Assembly (NCBI GenBank): GCA_001592805.2
Contig: CP051143.1
Span: 1,612,001 to 1,676,000 of the forward strand
Source of the DNA: Peltaster fructicola
Taxonomy: Eukaryota; Ascomycota; Dothideomycetes
Length of the DNA: 64,000 nucleotides
Direction of reading: 5' to 3'
Numbering within the stretch: position 1 is the first letter of the stretch; the number at the start of each line of letters is the position of its first letter. The notes below the pieces were generated by a model. The model searched no databases. It saw nothing but the letters and a program-made list of their open reading frames with translations, and had not been told where the DNA came from. Made by a program: the position numbers and the translations under genes. Of this stretch, positions 44,657 to 55,545 are shown one piece after another.

Positions 44657-47403
44657 ATGCCACGCTACAAGCGCAGCGCAGCCGAAGCTGAGCTCGATAT
44701 GTCAGCTTTCGAAGAGTCGGAACAGAAGGATGATGCGCAGACGGAAATGCTTACGAAATTGAGAAACATGTGGGAGTTTGCCAGCCTGATGCAGTACATC
44801 TACTTGTTCGGATCTGTTGTCAAGATTGACGAAGACCTCGACATCGAGGTTCGCCTGCAGTGCCACTAGATGAAGCAACTTGTACTGACGGTCCTTACAG
44901 GATCTCGAGAAGGAATGCTTGCAGACAACACCTTCTGACGTCCTTGCTGCCATCGGTCTGGCCTTGCTCAAATATGTCTCTTCGCATCGAGGACTTACGT
45001 ATGGAACACTGTATTGTTTGAAAGGGCTGAATTAATACTTCTTGCAGACCTAGCATCTTCTCCGAATATACGCGACGCCAGTATCTCGCCAAGCTGCCAT
45101 CACAAAACCCATTTGGTGACGAAGAAGAACCGATACCTTTCAACGATCTGGACGTGTTCGCCCGCATCCGCGTGCTACAGCAATTGTCGACATGGACACT
45201 TGGCAATGCAGAGAGGATCAGGGGACTCATGACCGAGGGCGAAGATGAGCTCAACTGGCGCATGGAGCCACTCGGATGGGACGCGGACGATCGCGCATAC
45301 TTCGTGCTAGATGACAACCGATTGTACAGACGTACCGACGAACCACCTCCTCCACCGACGCCACAGACCAAGACCAAGAGCAAACCAGCGTCCAAGAAGA
45401 AAAAGCCAGCTCCCAAGCCAAGCAGAGGTACACGAACATCAAAGCGTAGGAAGATAGATGAAACATCTGAACCGGAAGAGGAGCAAGAAGTGGACGAATC
45501 GATGGATACGGAAGATGTCATCATGGCTAATGGGGCCGACCATGCCGAGCATAATGTAGAAGAGCTAGGTTACGGCTTCACATCGAAAACATGGGAGTGT
45601 CTGGCGATAACGCTCGCTGAGTACCAGGAATTCCTCGCCACAATACAGCGATCACGAGATGCCAATGAGAAGGCGCTACGACGTAGGATTGAGGAAGAGG
45701 TACGTCCAATCATCGAGAAACGCGCAGAGGCGATCAAGCAGAAGCAGCTGAAGAAGCTGCGAGAGATCGAGAATGTGCAGAAAATGGCGACTGCTAAGAG
45801 AAGTAGTCGTCTGGCAGACAAGGCAGACAAGCAGGCCAAGGAGGAAGAAGAGCGACAGGTAGAGCTTAGAAAGGCTGCCGAGCTTCGCATGGCTCATGAT
45901 GAGCAGGATAGAGCTCGTCGTTTGGAAGAGGTACGTTGCGTAAGCCAACTGAACATTGTCCCGTCCCTAACAATCATCCAGGGCCACGAGTCGAGACGCT
46001 TGACTCGAGAGCAACGACTCAAGGAGCGTGAAGTTAAGCGCATCCTCCACGAAGAAGAGCTGGCTCGTCTCGAAAGAGAAGCTTCGACAGCCGGCTCTCA
46101 GCAAGACGGCCGCGACCAGTCTGAGATTGAACGAAAGCGCTTGTCATCACGCAATCTTCAGAACCAACAGGAGGCCCATAGGAAGGAACTCGAGCGTCTA
46201 ACACAAGACCAAGCTGAAGACAAGTGGTATTTCGACTGTATCGTGTGCGGTATGCATGGCGACAATCTCGATGACGGCTCTCATAGCGTTGCCTGCGAGC
46301 GCTGCAATGTCTGGCAGCACAGCAATTGTCATGGCTTCACTCCCGAGCAGTGCGAAAACGAGAACTTCCACTTCATTTGTGGTAGCTGTCGAAAGAAGGA
46401 GAACACTCATAAAGAGCACAAGAGCGGCATCGTGCTAAAGCTTGGCAAACAGAATGGCAGTCCTTCACTGCAGGCTAATGGCACAGTGTCGGTCAAGAAG
46501 GAGCATGCTCTGCCAGACTTTGTGCAACGACAGCTTGATGCCCCTTCGCAGCAACAAGTGTCGCAAGCTCCACATCACCCTCAGCAACGTCAGGAAGCAT
46601 ATCTTCCACAGCCAAATCTGACACCAGCAGTTGCCAAACCGCCAATGTATCAGCCTCCGGTTCAGCACATACAGCAGATGTCGCCTTATCAGCCTGGTGG
46701 CTTTGCTTCCACTCCACCACAGCGTACGCAAGGTCCACCTACAGCCAATATCGGACATCCTATGCCAGGCATGGCTCAGCATAACTGGGTCCACTACAAT
46801 GCTGTCAATGGATCGATGCCACGCCCGCACAACCCGATGCCACCAGCTCAGCCAACCATGTATACTGGCATTCCGATGACGGGACAGCCACCACATGCAC
46901 CATACAATGTACAACGACCACCATCACGGGAGACTGCGCCTATGAGTACACCTCAGCAGGTCCAACTCTCACCAGTGCTGGCCACCATAAATCGCTCTGC
47001 CTCGTCAGTACAGCACACACCTGGACCACAGCCTGCACAAGGAATATTGCAATCGTCACCACATACATCGTTTCCGCCGCCCAATACAGCATATAATAGA
47101 CAAGCGGCTGTCTCACCGATCAAGAGCTCGCCACCCCGACCTACCGCACCCTCGCCAAGCGCAAATCTACTAAACGGTCATGCAGGTTCATTCTCAACAA
47201 CGAACTCCCATGCAGTGTCGCCTGCAGCCAGCTTCGAGAATGCGCCGAAGCTAGCGACACCTAGCAAGACGATCGATGTGTCAGTCTCTCCAGCAAACAA
47301 CACATCTGAATTGGCAACGAATGGTATGAAGGGACCATGGCCTCACGGTAGCCTGGGTGTGCCTCACAAGCACGATGCATCGGCGGGTGCGCACCCACAA
47401 TGA
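44657..47403 (+). CDS. DDT/WHIM and PHD-finger chromatin protein
   Basis: Four exons: 44657-44848, 44901-44998, 45048-45930 and 45982-47403, giving 864 aa. The N-terminus reads as a DDT-like helical domain (MLTKLRNMWEFASLMQYIYLFG) followed by a WHIM-type region (RMEPLGWDADDRAYFVLDDNRLYRR), as in accessory subunits of ISWI-type remodellers such as RSF1 and CECR2. A long charged coiled coil follows, then a PHD finger near 475-530: CIVCG, CERC, WQHSNCHG, FICGSC. The last 330 residues are Pro/Gln-rich and disordered. The third intron (51 nt, GTACGT..CCAG) has no stop and a length divisible by three, so the unspliced form would also encode protein. I infer a chromatin remodeller subunit. Confidence 0.82.
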
Positions 47404-47447
47404 TTGATGAGCGATTTGGCAATATATAGGTTTGTATGACATGGCGA

Positions 47448-48260
47448 TCAGGAACCTTGAGCGATGCTCAATGCACGTATCTCACTCTCCAAGTGTAGAG
47501 CTCCGCTAACCACGCCGTCGACAATGCGTATCTTGCTTCCGTCGACTTGACCCAAGACATCGATACATGCCTGACGGACTATGCTGTCCAGTCCAGCCAT
47601 GCCAGCACAACCAAGACATATCGCTCTCGCTCCAGCGTCGAGCAGGCGTCTTGTGGCCGTGCTCATCAATTTCGTGATCTCGTCCTTTGGCGCATCATGA
47701 AGTTCATTAGCGTTCAGGCCGGTAGTCTGAGTGCCAGCGTAACGTGGCGAACCAGATGCATGTGTTCCCAGCAGCAGAACGATACCATCGTTCAAGATGC
47801 CCTGCCACTGGGAACCAGTGCTCACAATGCCGAACTTATCTTCCGGCCGGAGAGAGGCTAGACAAGTAGCCACTGAGGCCTCGAAGATGCCAGTCACAGG
47901 CTTGGCTGGAAGACCTGAGTCGACAAGAGCTTGATGCAGAGCACGAACCAACGGATGTGGCGAGTAGCATGCTACGAGAAAGGCATCGTAATTTTCTAGC
48001 AGTGGCTTGAGGTCAGGTAGACAAGCTTTTGTCGATATGTCCGCATCGTCTAAGTTGTTGATCGAAGGGACGCCAGATGTTGCTGTATAGTAGTCGAACG
48101 TTACCTATCTTGATATGAATTCCAAGTATAACACTTCACGATTAGGTATCTGTACCGTTGTGCTTCGTAGATGGGACAAGATAGGCTTGAGAGCATCTGT
48201 GATGGCCTGAGTAGTGTTTGGATTGATCACCAAGATTACTCTCGTCTCCGTCGAAGCCAT
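47448..48260 (-). CDS. Asp/Glu/hydantoin racemase family protein (DCG1-like)
   Basis: Exon 1 is 48260-48156 and exon 2 is 48104-47448, giving 253 aa with a 51-nt intron (GTACAG..GATAG). The N-terminus RVILVINPNTTQAIT is the family signature. The two catalytic cysteines are present: C81 in FLVACYSPH and C201 in GCAGM. VTFDYYTATSGVPSI follows the intron, so the phase is supported. The length fits the hydantoin/aspartate racemase family, which includes yeast DCG1; the true substrate cannot be told. The stop is 44 bp from the convergent DDT-PHD gene, so the 3' UTRs must overlap. Confidence 0.87.
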
Positions 48261-48718
48261 TTTGTCAAGCACCCGTCCTGCAGTCGTGTATAGCAAAAGA
48301 CAAATGCGATTGAGGCACAAGAACTATATTTGGCTCATGGACTGTGGGCCCCACCCAGGCACCAATCCTAGCCTGCGGATTCATGGCGTTCGCTGCTGAT
48401 CAAGGGCTCTACTTTATGTCAGCGTTGATAGCTAGTGGTATCAGCAGAGCGCGAGGACGCGTCTCTTTATTGCGTCTTGTATACAATTTTCACAACCTCC
48501 CTCTCACATAAACTTCGAATGGACCGCGCGCGATAAGCCATTGTAATACGAAGCTTGCACAGCTCAATCAGCACGACTGCGCCACAGCATCACATGCTAC
48601 GAAACATTTTATCCATTTGAGAGGCCACATACACTGTCCTCGGGCACATCCCACAGCATCTGTATCATGTGCTGAGAGCGATATAGAAGTCTCGCTCGCA
48701 AAGAGCTTGAAAGAAGAG
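48261..48718. other. Divergent promoter region, racemase-family gene and CCH1
   Basis: About 460 bp with no gene. The frame of CCH1 is open from 48617 but has no ATG before 48719. Confidence 0.5.
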
Positions 48719-51700
48719 ATGGATCCTGATCACAACTCACCCCAACATCGCCATCAGGGCAGCCACGGCATTCCCTTGCAGTCTCTGGACAACAATGGCA
48801 TCGCAGACGATGATATCCAAGACACGGCACACCGAAGAACACTGAGTGAGAGAGGGAGGTCGCTCTTCAGCGGTAGTCGACGTCTGAGGCAGTCACAACG
48901 CTACACAGCACTCTCACCCACCAATCTCTCGCCTCAACAAGCGCAAGGACGAGGCACGCGTCATCCGCAATTCTTCGTCTCTTCGCCATCAGGCGAGCAT
49001 CAGCGTATACCAGACGAAGATGACGAGACTGAACTCTCTCCGGTGTCTGACGTGGGCGCATTCCAGTCAGCTATAGGTTTCGCTGGCTTGAGCTTCAATG
49101 CAGAATATACGGATACTGCGAACGAGCCGGAATCCGACCGTGACGATACACCCGCATTATCACCTCCCCGACCACAACGAATGACCCTCGAGAATCTTCC
49201 TGCAATCCGAACGACAAGAGACAGCTTGGACGACGTTGTACCAGTACAGCTGGACGACGGGCCGGCGTTCATGTCGCCAGGCGCAAGAGATGAAGATGAT
49301 ATGCAGCCTTTGACAGACAGCACATGGCTACGACCGTCAGTGCTGGACGATTCTACAGGGCCACGAGGACAGCGTCATGACCGGAGTCGAAGGACGAGTC
49401 CACGAGGAAGCGTGCACTTCTTGTCTTCTGGCAGTGGTGGTAGTGGCGGCAGGAGTGGCTCACGCTTGGGTGATAATCTGCACAATCTCGAAAGTGGAGG
49501 TCTTTCGCCAGACTCTGCACTGGGTCGTGGTCTAAGCGGTCGCAAGAGATCGCTATCGAATGCTTCTTCGAGCGCGGAATCTGCTATTCAGCGGACGGGA
49601 ACGATGCTCAAGAACATGTCACAGCGTGTGGTGAATCTGAGTAACGAAACTGACGAGAGAACGATATCACGACGATCCACGGATAAGAGGCGCAACGAGC
49701 ACTCACCAGTACCGAGCATACACGTTGATGGTGCACCGCAAGACGGCATACTTGATGCACCACAATCGCCAGGCTCCGAAAAGCCACTCTCGCCCAATAT
49801 TGAGAATATAAATGCACAGCTACCCGTGATCGAGCTGAATCCCTTGAGAGGCAAGTCTCTGGGCATATTCTCACCCGACAACAAGCTGCGCCTGCGCTTG
49901 ATGGAGCTTATCACACATCCAGCGACGGAACCTCTCATATTGATACTCATCGTGGTACAGGTGATCATATTGACCATCGACTCAGCACCCAGTGTCTACA
50001 ACGATCCGAGACCAACCGCATGGGGACGGGGCTGGACCGATTATACGATCTTTGTGATCTTCTGTATCTACACAGTTGAGATTGTCATCAAGTGCATTGT
50101 GTCTGGATTCTTCTTCAATCCGATCGAGTACAGCACCATTGATCGAGGAAGAGGCATACGGCAAGCAATGGCAAAGAAGGCTAACGAGCTGTTCTCCGTG
50201 CACAGAAAGCCTTCCAAGAAGGGAGTCAATCCTTTGTCGGATCCTAAGGAGCCACCGTCACTATTGAGATCATTCACGTTGCCAGAATTCGAGATCATGC
50301 CTGGCAGTACAAGACAAGCACAGCGCATGAGATTAGCGCACAGAGCGTTCTTACGGCACTCTTTCAATCGACTAGACTTTCTGGCCGTGATATCCTTCTG
50401 GATCAGTATTTCACTTGGTGCGGCAGGGATCGAGTCTACAAAGCACATCTGGGTCTTCCGTATGATGAGCTGTCTGCGAATACTGAGACTGCTTCGCATC
50501 ACGAACGGTACATCAGTCATTCTCCGAAGTCTCAAGCGAGCGGCACCTATCCTGCTGAATGTTGGCTTTTTGATCGGCTTCTTCTGGTTGTTGTTTGCCA
50601 TCATTGGAGTACAGAGCTTCAAAGCGAGTCTTCGTCGACAGTGTCAGAATAACCTAGACGGCAATGGAAACTATACACTTAATCAGACAGGTCAGATTGC
50701 GTTCTGTGGTGGCTACCTTGCGGACAACGGCAGCTCTATGCCATGGCTACTGGCTGACGGCATCACCAATGGTACAGATACAGCTAAAGGCTACATCTGT
50801 CCCATGAGATCCGTGTGTATTGAGAACGTCGGACCCTACAACGGTACGATGAGCTACGACAACATCGTCAATTCCCTGGAACTTGTGTTTGTGATCATGG
50901 GATCCAACACTTTCAGCGATATCATGTACTATCTCACCAACACCGACTACCTGGCCGCAGCACTCTTCACCGCTATTGGTATCATCATACTCAATCTTTG
51001 GCTGATCAATCTGCTCATCGCTGTCATCACATCTTCGTTCCAAGTCATCCGCGAAGAAGACAAGAGCAGTGCATTCACAGATGAGACAGAGCATCATCAC
51101 CATGAGAAAGAGGAGGTCGTGCATCAACCACGAAAAAGTACTCTGAAGAAAGCATACGACGCCACATACTGGTTGTGGATTGCAGTCATCGTATATGGGT
51201 TGATCATTCAGGCATTACGATCTGACACCATGGGACCAGAACGAGTCACACTCATAGATGTCTCTGAGACGATCGTCACTCTGGTCCTGGTTGGCGAGAT
51301 CATTTTCCGAATGCTTTCAGACTTGCGAGACTTTTCACATCATCGGCGCAATTGGTTTGATCTGTTCTTGGCTGTAATCACTTGCATCATACAGATCCCA
51401 GCCATCAAGAACTCCGGGAATCCATATGCATGGCTGACGTTCTTCCAAATCGTCAGGATCTACCGTGTGGTCCTCGCCTTTCCACTTACCAGAGATCTCA
51501 TCCTGCTGATTTTGCGCTTCGTCACTCCAGTAGCGAACCTGATCCTTTTCGTCTTTCTGCTCACATTTCTGGTCTCAATTCTGGCGGTGCAGCTCTTCCG
51601 AGGAGAGCTACCGCAGTTTGATCCATTCCAGCAGCAAATTCAGCAGACCTTTGCGACGATCTACAACTCATTTCTGGCCACCTACCAGGTTTTCTCATCC

Positions 51701-54700
51701 GAGAACTGGACAACCGTCATGTACAACGTCGCCATGTACGACTCGACCTACAATACTGCGTGGATTGGAGCTGCCTTCTGGATTCTCTGGTTCATTCTAG
51801 GCTTCTTGATCGTGCTGCCCATGTTCATTGCTGTCATTCAAGAGAACTTTGATGTCAGTGAGGATCAGAAACGTCTGCAGCAGGTCAGGATGTTCTTGAT
51901 GCACAAGGAGATGGGCGTGACCTCTAACAACAGCACTCCCAGCCTCTCATCGATCTTCAAATTTGGTCGCATTCAACGTCAGGATCCGCTCGATTTTGGA
52001 CGACAGGCGTCTGAGATGTTGTTGAAGGACGCAGTCGTACGAGACTTCCTCGACGAACAGCTTGGACCAGAGGATAACAGCACGCTGAAACCATCGAGAG
52101 GACACAGAGAATCGATATTGGACTTCGGCACAATGAAGTCCGGAACTTTGACGAGATGGTGGAACAAGATAACTCATCGATTCACCTCTGGCGAACGCAA
52201 TCCGTTCTATTCAAGCCTCAAGCTGACCAAGCCATATGAAGAGCTGGACCCCAGGACACTTGCACAAGAAGTATTGCAAGCTACGAACCAACGCAGGACG
52301 GCCCAGCGAACTTATCTGCGCAATCATCCGACGTACAATGTCTCCATGTACATCTTCAAGCCAGACCATCCTGTCCGCAGACTCTGCCAACGTCTTGTCG
52401 GGCCAGGCCGTGGCGCAAGACGAATCGAAGGAGTTGATCCAGACCCAGTCATCTGGTATGCCTTCTCCCTGTTCATATACATTGCAATCGTTGCCATGGT
52501 CCTGCTTGCCTGCATCACGACACCTCTGTTTCAGAAGGAATACTTTTCGTCGCATCCGGGAGTCAAGAATTGGGTCATCTTCACAGATCTTGGCTTTGCA
52601 GCGCTGTTCACAGCAGAAGCTATTGTCAAAGTCATTGCCGATGGTCTGTTCTTCACGCCCAATGCGTACTTCCGCAGCTCATGGGGCTTCATCGATGGCG
52701 TCGTGCTCATTACGCTCTGGGCAAACGTAGGCACTTATCTGCATGACCCGTCACATGGATCGAGGACACTCGGGGCATTCAAGGCTCTCAGAGCGCTCAG
52801 GCTTCTCAACATCAGCGACAGCGCGAGAGACACTTTTCATTCTGTCATCATTCTTGGAGGCTGGAAGATCGTATCTGCAGCATTCGTCTCATTGAGTCTG
52901 CTCATACCATTTGCCATTTATGCCACCAACATATTTGCAGGCAGTATGCAATCATGCAATGACAACTACCAGACAGGCAGTAGGATTGCCAATCTTACCG
53001 ACTGCACTGGCGAGTTCTTCTCGTCGCCATACCAATGGAATGTTCTTGCACCACGAGCGGTAGCCAACAGCTACTACGACTTCGACAACTTTGGCGACTC
53101 GCTCTTCATCCTCTTCCAGATCGTTTCCCAAGAAGGTTGGATCGATGTCCAGTGGAGTGCTGAATCGATCACAGGTGTGTTCACACAACCACTGATGTAT
53201 TCTCGACAGGGCAACGCACTGTTCTTCGTCATCTTCAATTTAGTGGCCACAGTGTTTGTGCTGACCCTGTTTGTTTCGGTGTTCATGCGGACCTACACCG
53301 AGCAGACTGGTGTTGCATTCTTGACCGCCGACCAACGATCGTGGCTCGAGTTTAGCAAGCTTCTTCGACAGGTTGCGCCATCCAAGCGGCCGTCTTCAAC
53401 TAAGATGATGGGCAAGGTTCAACAATGGTGCTATCGCCGGGCTATTCGTAAGTCGGGAGCTTGGCAGAGAAGCATCACTATCACGCTCGTCATTCATCTG
53501 ATTCTTCTCTGCCTGGAATTCTATCCGGAGCCTGACTGGTGGGCTATCACAAGAGCGGTTATACTCTTTGCCTTCACGCTGTTCTACATTGCTCATATCG
53601 TCGTTCGACTCGTCGGTCTGTCGTTCACGCGCTTCCGCAAAAGTGCTTGGGATGTCTACTCCGTTCTTGCTGTCTCGGCGACCTTCATAACGGCGATACT
53701 AGTCATTATCCGTCCTGGCGATCGCATGTTGATACAGGCAAACAAGCTGTGCCTGGACTCCATCGTTCTTCTGCTAATCCCGCGCAACAATCAATTGGAT
53801 CAGCTATTCAAAACTGCAGCAGCAAGTCTGTCTGTCATCTTTAATCTACTGGCAACCTGGTTTGTCTTGTTCCTGGTCTACGCCATCGCTCTCACACAGA
53901 CATTCGGCTTGACACGATTTGCAAAGAACGAAACGAACAATATCAACGTCCGCACGGTACCAAAGGCGCTTATCCTCCTCTTCCGCTGCTCTATGGGAGA
54001 AGGCTGGAATCAGATCATGGAGGACTATGCACGGGTACGTGCACCATACTGTGTCAGCAACGGCAGCTACTACGATGGTGATTGTGGAAGTGCTGGCTGG
54101 GCTCGTGCCCTGTTCATCTCCTGGAACATCCTGAGCATGTACATCTTTGTCAACTTGTTCATTGCGCTTATATATGAGAGCTTCTCATATGTGTACCAGA
54201 GAAGCACAGGACTGAGCATCATCAGTCGTGAAGAAATCCGACGTTTCAAGCAGGCTTGGGCAGAGCATGATCCCGATGGCAGTGGCTTCATCAGCAAGGA
54301 AGTGTTTCCAAAGTTCCTCAACGAGCTCTCTGGAGTCTTTGAGATGAGGATCTACGATGGCGATTTCACAATTCGTTCTTTGGTGGAAGACTGTCAGAAG
54401 AGAAACAGAGAGAGCACACTCCCGATCGAGACACGGAAAAAGGAGATTGATCTTGCTCTGCTGAATCAACGACTCGCAGAACTACCAGTCGGCGAGATCC
54501 GCAGGAGGCGAGTACGCATGAACAGGTTCTATGAAGAAGTGCTGGTGTCAGCGGATCCGGAACGTGGCATATCCTTCAACACTCTGCTGATGATACTAGC
54601 ACACTACAAGATCATCAACGATAACAAGTCACTCGAGTTGGAGGAGTTCTTGCGCCGCAGAGCACGTCTACAGCGTGTCGAAGAGGCTGTCAACCGTAAC

Positions 54701-55351
54701 ATTGTGGTTGGCTTCTTCGACACTCTCTACTGGTCGCGACAGTTCAAGAAGTACAAGGATCGCAAGGCGCAAGCGAACTTGACCGATGTGCCGACATTCG
54801 CACTGCCCGAGATTTTGATACAGGACGAAGCAGGCGAGGATGTCCAGACAAGCAGCAAGAAGAAGGACGTTCCGTCAGTGAGCGTCACCCCTGTAGAGCC
54901 TAGGGAGATACCATCGCTCAGCGTCACGCCGGTGGATCTTGATCCCAGCGATACAGCGCAGAGTCTCGAAGTTCAGAGTCCTGAAAGAGGGCTTGGAGAA
55001 TCGTCAGCTGCAGGTAGAGCTCGAAGTGCGACCTTGCAGACGGCGTCTACGGGCTCGCCAGGGCATTCACCTCACCTGACACCGCACCATCGACCTTCAC
55101 CGTCTGTGGGATCACAGTCCAGCATACAGCCGGACTGGTATTTCGCGGCAGCATTGGAGAATGCCTCACATGGATCGAGTCCACCAGGCAGTCCAGGTCT
55201 GTCACCTGTGATGACGTCCAACAGGAGCCGAGCTGGAAGTGCTGTGAGTCAGCACGAGATGATGGACATGTTCGGACAAAGTGCCTGGGCTGAGAGCATG
55301 AGAAGGAGCGCCACGCAGAAGAGAGGCAGCAGTATGAAGAGATCGCAGTAA
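48719..55351 (+). CDS. CCH1: CCH1, voltage-gated high-affinity calcium channel
   Basis: One uninterrupted exon of 6.6 kb, 2,210 aa. CCH1 is the alpha-type subunit of the fungal plasma-membrane calcium channel, working with MID1. Residues 1 to about 395 are disordered. Four repeats of six TM helices follow, with S4-type segments such as SCLRILRLLRI, IVRIYRVVLAF and FKALRALRLL. Pore-loop residues read N730 (MGSNTFSD), E995 (SSENW), E1472 (SQEGW) and E1761 (MGEGW), so repeat I has Asn where animal channels have Glu. An EF-hand-like loop (D1851 in DPDGSGFISKE) lies after repeat IV. The tail is Ser/Pro-rich. ATG 48719 is the first in the frame. Confidence 0.95.
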   Translation: MDPDHNSPQHRHQGSHGIPLQSLDNNGIADDDIQDTAHRRTLSERGRSLFSGSRRLRQSQRYTALSPTNLSPQQAQGRGTRHPQFFVSSPSGEHQRIPDEDDETELSPVSDVGAFQSAIGFAGLSFNAEYTDTANEPESDRDDTPALSPPRPQRMTLENLPAIRTTRDSLDDVVPVQLDDGPAFMSPGARDEDDMQPLTDSTWLRPSVLDDSTGPRGQRHDRSRRTSPRGSVHFLSSGSGGSGGRSGSRLGDNLHNLESGGLSPDSALGRGLSGRKRSLSNASSSAESAIQRTGTMLKNMSQRVVNLSNETDERTISRRSTDKRRNEHSPVPSIHVDGAPQDGILDAPQSPGSEKPLSPNIENINAQLPVIELNPLRGKSLGIFSPDNKLRLRLMELITHPATEPLILILIVVQVIILTIDSAPSVYNDPRPTAWGRGWTDYTIFVIFCIYTVEIVIKCIVSGFFFNPIEYSTIDRGRGIRQAMAKKANELFSVHRKPSKKGVNPLSDPKEPPSLLRSFTLPEFEIMPGSTRQAQRMRLAHRAFLRHSFNRLDFLAVISFWISISLGAAGIESTKHIWVFRMMSCLRILRLLRITNGTSVILRSLKRAAPILLNVGFLIGFFWLLFAIIGVQSFKASLRRQCQNNLDGNGNYTLNQTGQIAFCGGYLADNGSSMPWLLADGITNGTDTAKGYICPMRSVCIENVGPYNGTMSYDNIVNSLELVFVIMGSNTFSDIMYYLTNTDYLAAALFTAIGIIILNLWLINLLIAVITSSFQVIREEDKSSAFTDETEHHHHEKEEVVHQPRKSTLKKAYDATYWLWIAVIVYGLIIQALRSDTMGPERVTLIDVSETIVTLVLVGEIIFRMLSDLRDFSHHRRNWFDLFLAVITCIIQIPAIKNSGNPYAWLTFFQIVRIYRVVLAFPLTRDLILLILRFVTPVANLILFVFLLTFLVSILAVQLFRGELPQFDPFQQQIQQTFATIYNSFLATYQVFSSENWTTVMYNVAMYDSTYNTAWIGAAFWILWFILGFLIVLPMFIAVIQENFDVSEDQKRLQQVRMFLMHKEMGVTSNNSTPSLSSIFKFGRIQRQDPLDFGRQASEMLLKDAVVRDFLDEQLGPEDNSTLKPSRGHRESILDFGTMKSGTLTRWWNKITHRFTSGERNPFYSSLKLTKPYEELDPRTLAQEVLQATNQRRTAQRTYLRNHPTYNVSMYIFKPDHPVRRLCQRLVGPGRGARRIEGVDPDPVIWYAFSLFIYIAIVAMVLLACITTPLFQKEYFSSHPGVKNWVIFTDLGFAALFTAEAIVKVIADGLFFTPNAYFRSSWGFIDGVVLITLWANVGTYLHDPSHGSRTLGAFKALRALRLLNISDSARDTFHSVIILGGWKIVSAAFVSLSLLIPFAIYATNIFAGSMQSCNDNYQTGSRIANLTDCTGEFFSSPYQWNVLAPRAVANSYYDFDNFGDSLFILFQIVSQEGWIDVQWSAESITGVFTQPLMYSRQGNALFFVIFNLVATVFVLTLFVSVFMRTYTEQTGVAFLTADQRSWLEFSKLLRQVAPSKRPSSTKMMGKVQQWCYRRAIRKSGAWQRSITITLVIHLILLCLEFYPEPDWWAITRAVILFAFTLFYIAHIVVRLVGLSFTRFRKSAWDVYSVLAVSATFITAILVIIRPGDRMLIQANKLCLDSIVLLLIPRNNQLDQLFKTAAASLSVIFNLLATWFVLFLVYAIALTQTFGLTRFAKNETNNINVRTVPKALILLFRCSMGEGWNQIMEDYARVRAPYCVSNGSYYDGDCGSAGWARALFISWNILSMYIFVNLFIALIYESFSYVYQRSTGLSIISREEIRRFKQAWAEHDPDGSGFISKEVFPKFLNELSGVFEMRIYDGDFTIRSLVEDCQKRNRESTLPIETRKKEIDLALLNQRLAELPVGEIRRRRVRMNRFYEEVLVSADPERGISFNTLLMILAHYKIINDNKSLELEEFLRRRARLQRVEEAVNRNIVVGFFDTLYWSRQFKKYKDRKAQANLTDVPTFALPEILIQDEAGEDVQTSSKKKDVPSVSVTPVEPREIPSLSVTPVDLDPSDTAQSLEVQSPERGLGESSAAGRARSATLQTASTGSPGHSPHLTPHHRPSPSVGSQSSIQPDWYFAAALENASHGSSPPGSPGLSPVMTSNRSRAGSAVSQHEMMDMFGQSAWAESMRRSATQKRGSSMKRSQ

Positions 55352-55545
55352 TGAAAGAAGAGTGTCTGTAGCGTCGACACATGATCACTAGTGCAGAGTG
55401 TATCGCTAACAGCATCCTTTGCATCGACCTCCGAGCTGGTCTCCTATCAATACGTGTTATGAAGTTACAGATGGGTATCGCCTTGAGCGCCTCGCTAAAA
55501 TGGTTTTCGTCGTCTATCGTACAAGTCGTGCTGGTGGTGGGTACC

